From contig NZBV01000008.1 in the NCBI GenBank assembly GCA_002686355.1, positions 1-18,235 on the forward strand: a DNA stretch of 18,235 nt. Direction: 5' to 3'. Positions 1 through 6,474 of this stretch are shown piece after piece (position 1 is the stretch's first letter; each line of letters begins with the position of its first letter). This DNA comes from Candidatus Pacearchaeota archaeon. Lineage in GTDB: Archaea; Nanobdellota; Nanobdellia; Pacearchaeales; GW2011-AR1. The position numbers were made by a program, and so were the translations under genes. A model generated the notes under the pieces. The model was not told the origin of the DNA, did not search any database, and saw only the letters and a list, made by a program, of their open reading frames with translations.

Positions 1-2
1 TG

Positions 3-530
3 CAACAAGTTGCAAGAGATATTGATAATGCAAAGGTTAGCCAAGTTATTTATCCTTTGATGCAAATCGAAGACGTGAAAAGTTTAAGGACTAACTTTGT
101 GGTTGCAGGAACAGACCAGAGAAAAATTTATATGCTTGGTATGGACATTGGAAAAGAGGTTGGAATTCCTGAGGCTGTTTATTTGTATACTCCAATTATT
201 CCTGGTTTGAGAGGGCTTGGAGTAAAGATGTCAAGTTCTGTTTCAAATAGCTTTATTTCAATTAGAGATAAGAAAGAAGATATTGTCAGAAAAATAAATA
301 AAGCTTATTGCAGGATTGGAGATGTTGAAAATAATCCTGTTTTGTCTATTATGAAGTTGATTGTTTTTCCAATGTTTGATAAGATTGAAGTTGGAGAAAT
401 TTCTTTTGAAGATTACAGGAGTTTAGAAAAAGAATTTGAAGCAGGAAAACTTCATCCTGTCGATTTAAAAAATGCAATTGCAGAATATTTAGAAAAAATT
501 ATTTCTCCAATAAGAAAAAGTTGGAAATGA
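3..530 (+). CDS. tyrS: Tyrosyl-tRNA synthetase, archaeal type, 5' truncated by window edge
   Basis: Class I aminoacyl-tRNA synthetase that charges tRNA-Tyr with tyrosine in the cytoplasm. Only the C-terminal 175 residues are visible; the frame is open from base 3, so the N-terminal Rossmann part with the HIGH motif lies outside. The sequence shows the KMSSS form of the KMSKS loop (bases about 231-245), which is typical of archaeal TyrRS, preceded by a GLRGLGV stretch. Further along are the family's KINKAYC segment and the C-terminal LHPVDLKNAIAEYL block, followed by a basic end IRKSWK. The family matches in order through to the stop, so the 3' end is intact. It converges with the GTPase gene on the other strand; a T-rich stretch lies between them. 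The identification is firm. The ATG at 57 is internal and not the start. Confidence 0.93.
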   Translation, partial: QQVARDIDNAKVSQVIYPLMQIEDVKSLRTNFVVAGTDQRKIYMLGMDIGKEVGIPEAVYLYTPIIPGLRGLGVKMSSSVSNSFISIRDKKEDIVRKINKAYCRIGDVENNPVLSIMKLIVFPMFDKIEVGEISFEDYRSLEKEFEAGKLHPVDLKNAIAEYLEKIISPIRKSWK

Positions 531-538
531 TTTAGATT

Positions 539-553
539 AATTTTTACTTTTTT
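539..553 (+). terminator. T-rich stretch after tyrS
   Basis: Two runs of T (five and six) lie 9-22 bases after the TyrRS stop, in the gap between convergent genes. Archaeal RNA polymerase commonly terminates at oligo-T tracts without needing a hairpin. The role is inferred from position only. Confidence 0.3.
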
Positions 554-587
554 GTATATGAGTCTATGGATTTAGTGTTTAAATGAT

Positions 588-1493
588 CTACTTCGTTTTA
601 AACTCCACAACATCCAAATCCCTTAACTCATGTTTTAATCCAACTTTTTGTCCAGGAAACTTGCTTGAAGGGCCCCAGATTTTTGTTTCCTTGACTTTTT
701 TTGAAAAACCATGAAGGATTTTTTCTGCAACATGTTTGACTGTTGAACCTGGTTTCATGATTATTGGCTTAGGAGATTTTTCCTTACCCGGCTCTTTTGT
801 GTAAACTCTTATTCTGTCAAAACTTTGGAAAATTTTTTCTTTTAATTTATTGAGATTTTCTTTTGTTTTTGTTGACATCAAAACAAAATTATATTTTTTT
901 GATTGGAGTGTTGCTGAGATTTTTCTTTTGCCTTTTTCAGTTAACAAATCTGATTTGTTAAATACAACTATCTGCTTTGCTGTTGAGTTTATTTTTTCTT
1001 GAATTTGTTTTATTTGCTCTAATTTGTCGATGAAAATTAGAAGGGTGTCTGCAGTATTTGTTAGACTTTTGTTATGATACTCAGAGCCAATTGCAGGATT
1101 TTCTATTAGCTGTATCTGCGTTCTTGCATAATTTATTGTTCCTATTACAGGGGTTTTTGTTGTGAAGTTATATTCTGCAATTTCTGGTTCTGCATTTGTG
1201 AGAATTCTTAAAAGAGATGATTTACCTGTGTTAGTAAAGCCAACTATAACTGCCTGCATGTCTTCTTTTTTAATTCCTTTTTGAGTAGAGCCTACTTTTT
1301 TAGATTCTTTTTCTTTAGTGTATTTTAGTTTTCTTAGGCGTGTTCTTAATTGCTTGAGAAGATTTTCAGCACCCTTATGTTTTGGGGCAAGAGTTATCAT
1401 TTTTTTAAGAGTTCTAATTTTCGCTTCTGTTCCTACTGCTGTTTCATGTTCTGCTTGAGCTTTTTTAAAATGAGGGGAAGCGTTTATTGGCAT
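588..1493 (-). CDS. OBG/DRG-like GTPase with C-terminal TGS domain
   Basis: A 301-residue GTP-binding protein of the archaeal OBG/DRG-like group, whose members are generally tied to ribosome or tRNA functions. A charged helical N-terminal region (about 1-78) includes the ITLAPKHKGAENLL segment usual for this group. The G domain has G1 GFTNTGKSS at 85-93, a G2-like TTKTP at 111-115 and G4 NKSD at 179-182. The C-terminal TGS domain covers about 233-300 and begins near PKPIIMKPGSTV. The G3 position reads ENPA (131-134) instead of DxPG, so the metal-coordinating Asp and the Gly are both replaced. Nucleotide hydrolysis may therefore differ from true DRG proteins. The gene is divergent from the methyltransferase, with 33 bases between the two start codons. 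The exact biological target cannot be read from the sequence. Confidence 0.85.
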   Translation of the reverse strand: MPINASPHFKKAQAEHETAVGTEAKIRTLKKMITLAPKHKGAENLLKQLRTRLRKLKYTKEKESKKVGSTQKGIKKEDMQAVIVGFTNTGKSSLLRILTNAEPEIAEYNFTTKTPVIGTINYARTQIQLIENPAIGSEYHNKSLTNTADTLLIFIDKLEQIKQIQEKINSTAKQIVVFNKSDLLTEKGKRKISATLQSKKYNFVLMSTKTKENLNKLKEKIFQSFDRIRVYTKEPGKEKSPKPIIMKPGSTVKHVAEKILHGFSKKVKETKIWGPSSKFPGQKVGLKHELRDLDVVEFKTK

Positions 1494-1499
1494 AACTTC

Positions 1500-1507
1500 T
1501 ATAAACT
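1500..1507 (+). promoter_or_regulatory. TATA box for the ArmA/RmtB-like gene
   Basis: TATAAACT lies 20-27 bases before the ATG at 1527 and there is no Shine-Dalgarno site, which fits a leaderless archaeal transcript. This spacing supports the chosen start. Confidence 0.55.
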
Positions 1508-1511
1508 ATTT

Positions 1512-1522
1512 TCATTTTTATT
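1512..1522 (-). promoter_or_regulatory. TATA-like box for the TGS GTPase gene
   Basis: On the minus strand an AAATAAAAAT-type stretch lies about 20-28 bases before the GTPase ATG (base 1493). The two divergent core promoters therefore overlap within a 33-base gap, so initiation on one strand could interfere with the other. Confidence 0.4.
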
Positions 1523-1526
1523 TGTT

Positions 1527-2303
1527 ATGGATAAACAAGAATTAATAAAAAAAATTACTCAAAAAAAAGAATTCTCCAAGCTTCCTAAAAAAGATGTTGC
1601 ACTGGCTTTCAAACATTTTGATAAAGATAATTATTTAGATGAAGAGAAGATTAAATTGACGCGTGATTTGTTAAGAAAAATTTTTAGTGTTTTTACAAGC
1701 CAAAAACTTTTATCCTTGGGCGACAGGGATGCTGAATGGATTTTAAAAAAACACATTTCAACCCGTGAGAGATTACCTTATTATCCGGAACTCTATAAAA
1801 AATTGTTAGGAGGTCTTGGCAGAAAAATAATTATTTTCGACTTGGGTGCGGGGGTTAATGGATTTAGTTATAAATTTTTACAAGAAATTAATAAGAATTT
1901 TTGTTATATCGGGATTGAGGCAATTGGGCAGCTAGTGGATCTAGTGAATTATCATTTTAAAACAAGAGGGGTTGAAAATTGTCATGCTCTTCATTTAAGT
2001 TTGTTTGAATTAGACAAGATTAAAAAATATATTAAGCAGGTTAAAGAGAAGAAAATTGTTTTTTTATTCAAGACCCTGGATTCTCTGGAAATGTTGCAGA
2101 AGGATTATTCTAAAGAATTATTGAATGAGATTGCCCCTCTTGTTGATAGGGTTGTTGTAAGTTTTGCAACAAGAAGTTTAGTTGCCCGACGAAAATTTAG
2201 GGTTAATAGAGATTGGTTTATTAATTTTATTAAGAATAAGTTTGAAATTACAAATGATTTTGAACTTGGAAGTGAGAGGTATGTTATTTTTAAGAAGAGA
2301 TAA
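1527..2303 (+). CDS. ArmA/RmtB-like (FmrO family) 16S rRNA methyltransferase homologue
   Basis: Predicted SAM-dependent RNA methyltransferase of 258 residues, close to the roughly 250-260 of the Arm family, whose known members make m7G1405 in 16S rRNA helix 44 and give resistance to 4,6-disubstituted aminoglycosides. The match to RmtB, recalled from memory, runs the whole length. An N-terminal helical part has SKLPKKDV (17-24). HISTRERL (76-83) matches the family's HASTKERL. SAM motif I is DLGAGVNG (105-112) where RmtB has DIACGLNP. FLFKTLDSLE (179-188) matches the family's LIFKLLPLLE. VSFATRSLVARRKF (211-224) matches VSFPTRSLGGRGKG. The C-terminus GSERYVIFKKR (248-258) matches GTELIYLIKKN. 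The reading frame is open further upstream, but that part overlaps the GTPase gene, and the ATG at 1527 has a TATA box at the right distance. The family is confident; the target base in an archaeal ribosome is inferred. Confidence 0.85.
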   Translation: MDKQELIKKITQKKEFSKLPKKDVALAFKHFDKDNYLDEEKIKLTRDLLRKIFSVFTSQKLLSLGDRDAEWILKKHISTRERLPYYPELYKKLLGGLGRKIIIFDLGAGVNGFSYKFLQEINKNFCYIGIEAIGQLVDLVNYHFKTRGVENCHALHLSLFELDKIKKYIKQVKEKKIVFLFKTLDSLEMLQKDYSKELLNEIAPLVDRVVVSFATRSLVARRKFRVNRDWFINFIKNKFEITNDFELGSERYVIFKKR

Positions 2304-2304
2304 A

Positions 2305-2313
2305 TTTATAAAA
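2305..2313 (+). promoter_or_regulatory. TATA box for the 69-aa membrane protein gene
   Basis: TTTATAAAA just after the methyltransferase stop. It predicts a start of transcription near 2335 and a short leader that holds the GAGGTG ribosome site at 2342-2347, so this is one of the few leadered genes here. Confidence 0.5.
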
Positions 2314-2341
2314 ATGTTTTTTCTTAATTTCATAACTAAAT

Positions 2342-2347
2342 GAGGTG
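2342..2347 (+). promoter_or_regulatory. Shine-Dalgarno site of the 69-aa gene
   Basis: GAGGTG, six bases before the ATG at 2354. It is notable because most genes in the window lack such a site. Confidence 0.6.
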
Positions 2348-2353
2348 TTTTAA

Positions 2354-2563
2354 ATGGCTATTCAACAACCCGGGCAGGTAAAACAACCTGTTCAACAAAC
2401 TGTTACTCCACAAGTAAAACCTATCCAACCAGCTCAAAATATGCCGGCAGTGCAACAACCTATTGCTCAACAGAAAACCAGCATTTTCAAAAAATGGGGA
2501 TTTTGGTTGATTGTTAGTTTGATTATTATTGGAATCATAAGCGCTTTAATCCTGATTTTTTAG
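2354..2563 (+). CDS. Small Pro/Gln-rich protein with C-terminal membrane anchor
   Basis: An unrecognised 69-residue protein. Residues 1-40 are low-complexity, rich in Gln, Pro and Val (repeated QP and QQ pairs) with almost no charge apart from four Lys. They are followed by a KKWGFW membrane-interface segment and one hydrophobic helix (about 50-69) that runs to the C-terminus. This suggests a tail-anchored protein with a disordered cytoplasmic part, or the reverse topology. It has its own TATA box and a good Shine-Dalgarno site, which argues that it is a real gene despite its size. It stands between the methyltransferase and the M16 peptidase, each with its own promoter, so no shared function can be inferred. 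Confidence 0.7.
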   Translation: MAIQQPGQVKQPVQQTVTPQVKPIQPAQNMPAVQQPIAQQKTSIFKKWGFWLIVSLIIIGIISALILIF

Positions 2564-2567
2564 TTAA

Positions 2568-2575
2568 TTTTAAAT
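2568..2575 (+). promoter_or_regulatory. TATA box for the M16 peptidase gene
   Basis: TTTAAATA lies 23-30 bases before the ATG at 2598 with no ribosome site between. It supports 2598, rather than the TTG at 2589, as the start of a leaderless message. Confidence 0.5.
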
Positions 2576-2597
2576 AGGTCAATCTTTCTTGTATTTT

Positions 2598-3806
2598 ATG
2601 AAATCTAATTTTAGAAGAAAAATTCTTAAGAATGGAATGACTGTTCTTTTTGAGAAAAGAAATCTTCCAGTTATTAGTGTTGCCTTTGCTGTTCGTGCAG
2701 GGGGCATTAATGAAAACCTTTCTGAAAAGGGAATATCTCATTTCATAGAGCATATGTTATATAAGGGAACTTCGAAGAGGGACGCGAAGAAAATTGCAGA
2801 AGAGATTGAAAAAAACGGGGGAGAATTAAATGGGTTCACAAGTGAGATAATTACTGCATACTTTTGTAGGATGCCTTCTGATAAATTAAAAATCGCTTTG
2901 GAAGTTTTAAGCGATCTTGTTAAAAATCCCTTGCTTGATGAAAAAGAACTTGAGAAAGAGAAAAAGATTATTTTTGAAGAGATTAAAATGTATCACGATA
3001 ATCCACGGCTTCACGTTCTGGACGAAATTCAGAAATCGCTTTATGATGGAACAATGGGAGTTAATCTTACTGGAACTTATGCAACAATGACTTCTATCAC
3101 AAAAGAAAAAATGATTGATAAATTTAAAGAAATTTATCAGCCAAATAATCTGATTTTCTGTGTTGTGGGTGATGCTGATTTTAATAAGCTTGTTAAATTT
3201 TGTGAGGAGAATTTTTCTAATGAAAAAGGAAGTGTTCCTGTGCAGAAGTTTGGTCTGAAAAATGAATCAAGGATTGAAAAGCGAAAGGGAATTGATCAGG
3301 CGAATTTAGTTTTTGCGTACCATGTACCCTTAGTAGGAGATAAAAAACATTTTGCTGCCCAGGTTTTAAGCACACTTATGGCTGAAGGGCTTTCATCCAG
3401 GCTATTTAATGAAATTCGGGAAAAGAGGAATTTAGCTTATGCTATTCAAGGCAACTCAGTCACTACAAAAGATTTTGCATTTAATTTGATTTATGCTGGC
3501 ACAATGAAAGAAAATGTTGATAAAGTCAAAAAATTAATCTTAAAAGAGTTTGAAGATGTTGCAAACAATTTAGATGAGAAGGAGTTAAATGAGGTTAAGG
3601 AACAGATGGTTGGAAATTATCGGATTGGGATGGAGGACTCGCAGGCACAGATGGTTAATTTATTGAGTTATGAAATTGATGGAGATGCAGAAGAGTTTTA
3701 TGAATTTGGGAAAAAGATATCTGAAGTTAAGTTAGAAAATGTTAAGGAACTAGCAAAGAATGCGCAGGATAAGTTTAGTTTTTTTGCATTGGTGCCTGAG
3801 GATTAA
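2598..3806 (+). CDS. M16-family zinc metallopeptidase
   Basis: A 402-residue pitrilysin/processing-peptidase-like protein, the usual length for a single-chain bacterial-type M16B unit. The inverted zinc motif HFIEH lies at 48-52 with the third ligand Glu near 128, inside KKIIFEEIKMYHD. The N-terminal segment LKNGMTVLFEKRNLPVISVA and the RAGGINEN motif are typical. The C-terminal half-domain keeps SRLFNEIREKRNLAYAI, which carries the Arg/Tyr pair of the family. Such enzymes degrade or process short unfolded peptides, often as dimers. No signal peptide is visible, so it is probably cytoplasmic. The ATG at 2598 is preferred over TTG 2589 on TATA spacing. Both zinc-site and substrate-binding elements are present, so it should be active. 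M16 proteins are common in bacteria and less so in archaea, so acquisition by transfer is possible. Confidence 0.92.
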   Translation: MKSNFRRKILKNGMTVLFEKRNLPVISVAFAVRAGGINENLSEKGISHFIEHMLYKGTSKRDAKKIAEEIEKNGGELNGFTSEIITAYFCRMPSDKLKIALEVLSDLVKNPLLDEKELEKEKKIIFEEIKMYHDNPRLHVLDEIQKSLYDGTMGVNLTGTYATMTSITKEKMIDKFKEIYQPNNLIFCVVGDADFNKLVKFCEENFSNEKGSVPVQKFGLKNESRIEKRKGIDQANLVFAYHVPLVGDKKHFAAQVLSTLMAEGLSSRLFNEIREKRNLAYAIQGNSVTTKDFAFNLIYAGTMKENVDKVKKLILKEFEDVANNLDEKELNEVKEQMVGNYRIGMEDSQAQMVNLLSYEIDGDAEEFYEFGKKISEVKLENVKELAKNAQDKFSFFALVPED

Positions 3807-3809
3807 ATA

Positions 3810-4106
3810 ATGAAACATAATCCTAAACGAAAGATCCCTCAAGGGTTTAAGATGATTTATATAAATCCTTATGAGAATTCCCTTGAAAAAATCTTGTCTC
3901 TTTGGAATAATAGCAATCCAGATTCTCAATGCTAAAAATATCTTGATGGAAAAAGTGTTTTATTAGATAATAAAAGAAAAGAGGTTTTTTATATGAAGAG
4001 TGAAAAAAATTCTTCGAAGGAAGCTATGAGCAAATTACATAGTTTGGTTGATTGTTATGAAGAGGGGGGCTCTTTATTTAGTTGGAAAATTCATAATTTA
4101 GATTAG
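3810..4106 (+). pseudogene. Interrupted small ORF (one in-frame TAA), unrecognised
   Basis: Starting with an ATG three bases after the M16 stop, a frame of 99 codons runs to TAG 4104-4106 and is broken only once, by TAA at 3933-3935. The first part (41 residues) begins MKHNPKRKIPQGFKMIYINP and ends NPDSQC. The continuation begins KYLDGKSVLLDNKRKEVFYM and ends SWKIHNLD. Both halves have ordinary protein-like composition, which suggests one gene recently interrupted. Alternatively they are two small genes: an ATG at 3993 has GAGGT seven bases before it and would give a 37-residue protein. I recognise no family. A recoded stop is possible but nothing here supports it over decay or a sequencing error. 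Confidence 0.45.
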
Positions 4107-4142
4107 TTGATTTGAAAGTTTTATCAGTTAAGATTAGGTAAT

Positions 4143-4149
4143 TTTAAAA
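4143..4149 (+). promoter_or_regulatory. TATA-like box for the ureohydrolase-thpR operon
   Basis: TTTAAAA lies 23-29 bases before the ATG at 4172, again without a ribosome site. Confidence 0.4.
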
Positions 4150-4171
4150 GTAATTTATTTATTATTTCTTT

Positions 4172-4975
4172 ATGGCATTTATTGTAAAAGTTCCCGGAAT
4201 TAATGGTTTAGGGAAGACAAGAGGATGCGAAAAAGCACCAAATGAAATTTTGAAATCTCTTAAGGAGATTCATTCAAATGAGAATGGTAAATCTGTTGAT
4301 GCCCAACTTTTGGGTTTAGAAGAAGTTCATATCAATAATGAAAATATCAAAGAGGCGAACAAGTTGGTTTATAAAAATTCTTTTGAGATGTTTGAAGAAA
4401 AACCACGGGTGATTTTTTTAGGGGGGGATCATTCTGTGAGTTATCCGATTACTCGTGCTTTTTTTGATTATTGCCAGAATTCTGGAAAAGAGCCTTGTTT
4501 GATTGTTTTTGATGCTCATGCAGATTGTATGGAGCCGATGAAGGAGCCAACGCATGAGGAATGGTTGCGCAAATTAATTGAGGATGGGTTTTCTGTTGAA
4601 AATATTTTATTAGTTGGAGTTAGAAATATGTGGAAAGATGAGATTAAATTTTTGAAAGACAGGAAAATTAGAATAATTACTATGAATCAGTTGCTTGAAA
4701 ACCTACAGGATACTTGCGAGATTATTATGGAATTTGCAAATGGCAAAGAGCTTTATGTTTCAATTGATATTGATGTGATTGATCCTTGTTTTGCACCAGG
4801 GACAGGCTATCAGGAGCAAGGTGGTTTGCCGTCAAGAGATTTTATTTATCTGATTCAGAGAATAAACAAGATGAAAAATTTGAGAGCAGTTGATATTGTT
4901 GAAATAAACCCTGAAAAAGACAAGAATAATATGACTGTTAAATTAGGGGCAAAGATTTTAAGTGAACTAATATGA
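4172..4975 (+). CDS. Arginase/agmatinase-family ureohydrolase
   Basis: A 267-residue binuclear manganese hydrolase of the ureohydrolase fold (arginase, agmatinase, formimidoylglutamase and relatives), which cleaves guanidino groups to release urea or a similar product. The metal ligands are all visible: GGDHS at 84-88 (His87), DAHAD at 114-118 (Asp114, His116, Asp118) and SIDIDVIDP at 197-205 (Asp199, Asp201), followed by the usual FAPGTGYQEQGGLP. It is a little shorter than typical arginases (about 300). After DAHAD it has an MEPMKEPTHEEW stretch that may set substrate choice. Whether the substrate is arginine, agmatine or something else cannot be decided from sequence. The stop overlaps the start of the ThpR gene by four bases, so the two are co-transcribed. 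Confidence 0.85.
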   Translation: MAFIVKVPGINGLGKTRGCEKAPNEILKSLKEIHSNENGKSVDAQLLGLEEVHINNENIKEANKLVYKNSFEMFEEKPRVIFLGGDHSVSYPITRAFFDYCQNSGKEPCLIVFDAHADCMEPMKEPTHEEWLRKLIEDGFSVENILLVGVRNMWKDEIKFLKDRKIRIITMNQLLENLQDTCEIIMEFANGKELYVSIDIDVIDPCFAPGTGYQEQGGLPSRDFIYLIQRINKMKNLRAVDIVEINPEKDKNNMTVKLGAKILSELI

Positions 4976-5505
4976 CTCGCATATTTATTTCCATAGACAT
5001 ACCAGAGAATATTCAACAAGAAATTGAGAAAATTCAAAATAGATTGCCTGAATTTGCTGGCAAAAAAACAGAGATTGAAAATTTGCATTTAACCTTGAAA
5101 TTTCTTGGGGAAATCAGCAAGGAAGAAATTGAAAAAATCAGAAAAAGGTTGAAAGAGATAAAATTTTCACAATTTGAAACAAGCATTGACGAACTTGGAG
5201 TTTTTTCTGAGAAGTTTGTGAGAATTGTTTGGTTGCATCTAAGTAATTGCGAAGAGATACAAAAGATTATCGATGAGAAATTATCTGGCTCATTTTCAAA
5301 AGAAAAAAGATTTATGAGTCATTTGACAATTGCACGTGTGAAGAGGTTAGATAATAAGGGATATTTTTCTAGCGAATTAAAGAAAATTAAAATTCCAAGA
5401 ATAGGATTTGTTGTTGATAGTTTTAGGTTAAAGAAATCCACTCTAACACCAAAAGGGCCTGTTTATGAAACATTAGAAGAATACTTCCTAAAAAAAGAAA
5501 TATAA
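4972..5505 (+). CDS. thpR: RNA 2',3'-cyclic phosphodiesterase (ThpR/LigT family)
   Basis: A 177-residue member of the 2H phosphoesterase superfamily; family members hydrolyse 2',3'-cyclic phosphate ends of RNA and can join tRNA halves by 2'-5' linkage in vitro. The two catalytic HxT motifs are HLTLKF at 39-44 and HLTIAR at 117-122, both intact. The start MTRIFISIDIP and the C-terminal FRLKKSTLTPKGPVYETLEEY are characteristic of the family, and length is normal. It overlaps the ureohydrolase stop in an ATGA arrangement, meaning translational coupling. No direct metabolic link between the two products is known to me. Confidence 0.93.
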   Translation: MTRIFISIDIPENIQQEIEKIQNRLPEFAGKKTEIENLHLTLKFLGEISKEEIEKIRKRLKEIKFSQFETSIDELGVFSEKFVRIVWLHLSNCEEIQKIIDEKLSGSFSKEKRFMSHLTIARVKRLDNKGYFSSELKKIKIPRIGFVVDSFRLKKSTLTPKGPVYETLEEYFLKKEI

Positions 5506-5585
5506 ATTAAAAAGAATTTTTTGTTTTATATAATTTCTGTCTTTGAAAATATATTTTGGGGTTTAGGTTTTTTTAAAAGAGGATT

Positions 5586-5797
5586 ATGTCTGGCTGTTTT
5601 AATGAAGCATAAATAAACATCGAAAGTTTGATGAAGCCCCTTTAGAGGAATCTACCAAAGAAGTAAGAGTTATCTATGGTAACCTCTGTGGAACAAGAAT
5701 TCTCGTCAACGAATTAAAAAGAAGAGGGATAAATTGTCATTTTTGTTATATCGATGTCTATACAACAGATATGAGTAAAATAAAAATTGTTTATTAA
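5586..5797 (+). pseudogene. Frameshifted gene remnant, unrecognised
   Basis: The gap after thpR holds an ATG at 5586, preceded by AGAGGA, that opens MSGCFNEA and then meets TAA. In a second frame (one base missing, or two extra) a protein-like run of about 60 codons follows from about 5612. It includes KFDEAPLEESTKEVRVIYGN and KRRGINCHFCYIDVY and ends at TAA 5795-5797. That second frame has no usable ATG of its own until near its end. Joined, the pieces would make a protein of about 70 residues. I recognise no family. The stop overlaps the 3' end of the Hef nuclease gene on the other strand. Decay is the simplest reading; a base error in the assembly is the alternative. Confidence 0.4.
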
Positions 5798-6474
5798 TAA
5801 TCTTTTTCCAGCAATATAAAAACTTCTGCCTTTTTTCCAATCACTTTTTTTAATCCTTCTTGTGGCGCCGAGAAAATATTCTGGAGTGTTGAAAATTTTT
5901 CCAAGAGCTTTTTCGCGTTCTTGGGGCCAATTCCTGGAAAACCTTCAAGAATGAATTGCATTTGCTCTTTTTTATTGAGAATTCTTTTCTTTGCTTTTAG
6001 CGATATTTCAGTTTGTCTTTTGTTTGCGATAACTGAGATAAATCTTGCAGTATCCTGTGCGTTTTTTGAAAATATTGTAGGAATTTTATGTTTAAGGATA
6101 ATTGATAAAAGAAAACCCCTGAGAGCATTCCCACTTACTCCTTTTGGTTTGTCATTATAAATCTCTTCTTCGTCATAACCTTCTATAACTAATAATTTAT
6201 TCTTATACTGTTGGAGTTCTTCTAGTTGTTTGAATAATCTTTTGTTTATCATTGATCTCTGGAAATCAGAAATTGTTTTTCTTTCAATTGCAACATCTTT
6301 TACAATGTAGTCTGCGACTTTTAGTTCTCTGAATTCAATTTCAAAGCTAAGTTTTATAAGATGTGTGGCGACTAGGGAATTTTTTTCACGATAATCAACG
6401 ATTATTTTTTGTTTAGGAGTTTCTTTTTTTGTTTTTCTTTTTGGCTTTGAAAATATATCAAATACTTCTCTCAT
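5794..6474 (-). CDS. XPF/ERCC4-type nuclease of a split Hef, with HhH domain
   Basis: A 226-residue structure-specific endonuclease that would cut forked or flapped DNA during repair of stalled replication forks. After a basic N-terminal tail (1-23) the ERCC4 domain has VDYRE at 26-30, Asp55 in VADYIV and the signature IERKTISD at 63-70, so the catalytic acidic residues and ERKxxxD are complete. Near 176-205 lies a helix-hairpin-helix element with FPGIGPKNAKKLL, the DNA-binding and dimerising part of archaeal XPF/Hef. In many euryarchaea this module is fused behind the helicase as one Hef protein of about 750 residues. Here it is a separate gene whose ATG overlaps the helicase stop by four bases. 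Confidence 0.92.
   Translation of the reverse strand: MREVFDIFSKPKRKTKKETPKQKIIVDYREKNSLVATHLIKLSFEIEFRELKVADYIVKDVAIERKTISDFQRSMINKRLFKQLEELQQYKNKLLVIEGYDEEEIYNDKPKGVSGNALRGFLLSIILKHKIPTIFSKNAQDTARFISVIANKRQTEISLKAKKRILNKKEQMQFILEGFPGIGPKNAKKLLEKFSTLQNIFSAPQEGLKKVIGKKAEVFILLEKDY

Noticed and set aside
1350..1526. N-terminal extension of the methyltransferase frame (59 extra codons)
   Set aside because: It overlaps the GTPase gene antisense, is Phe/Cys-rich as shadow frames are, and the TATA box plus Arm-family length fit the ATG at 1527.
6420..6474. PCNA-interacting motif in the N-terminal tail of the Hef nuclease (VFDIFS)
   Set aside because: It lacks the Gln and the spacing of a PIP box and is better seen as a plain linker.
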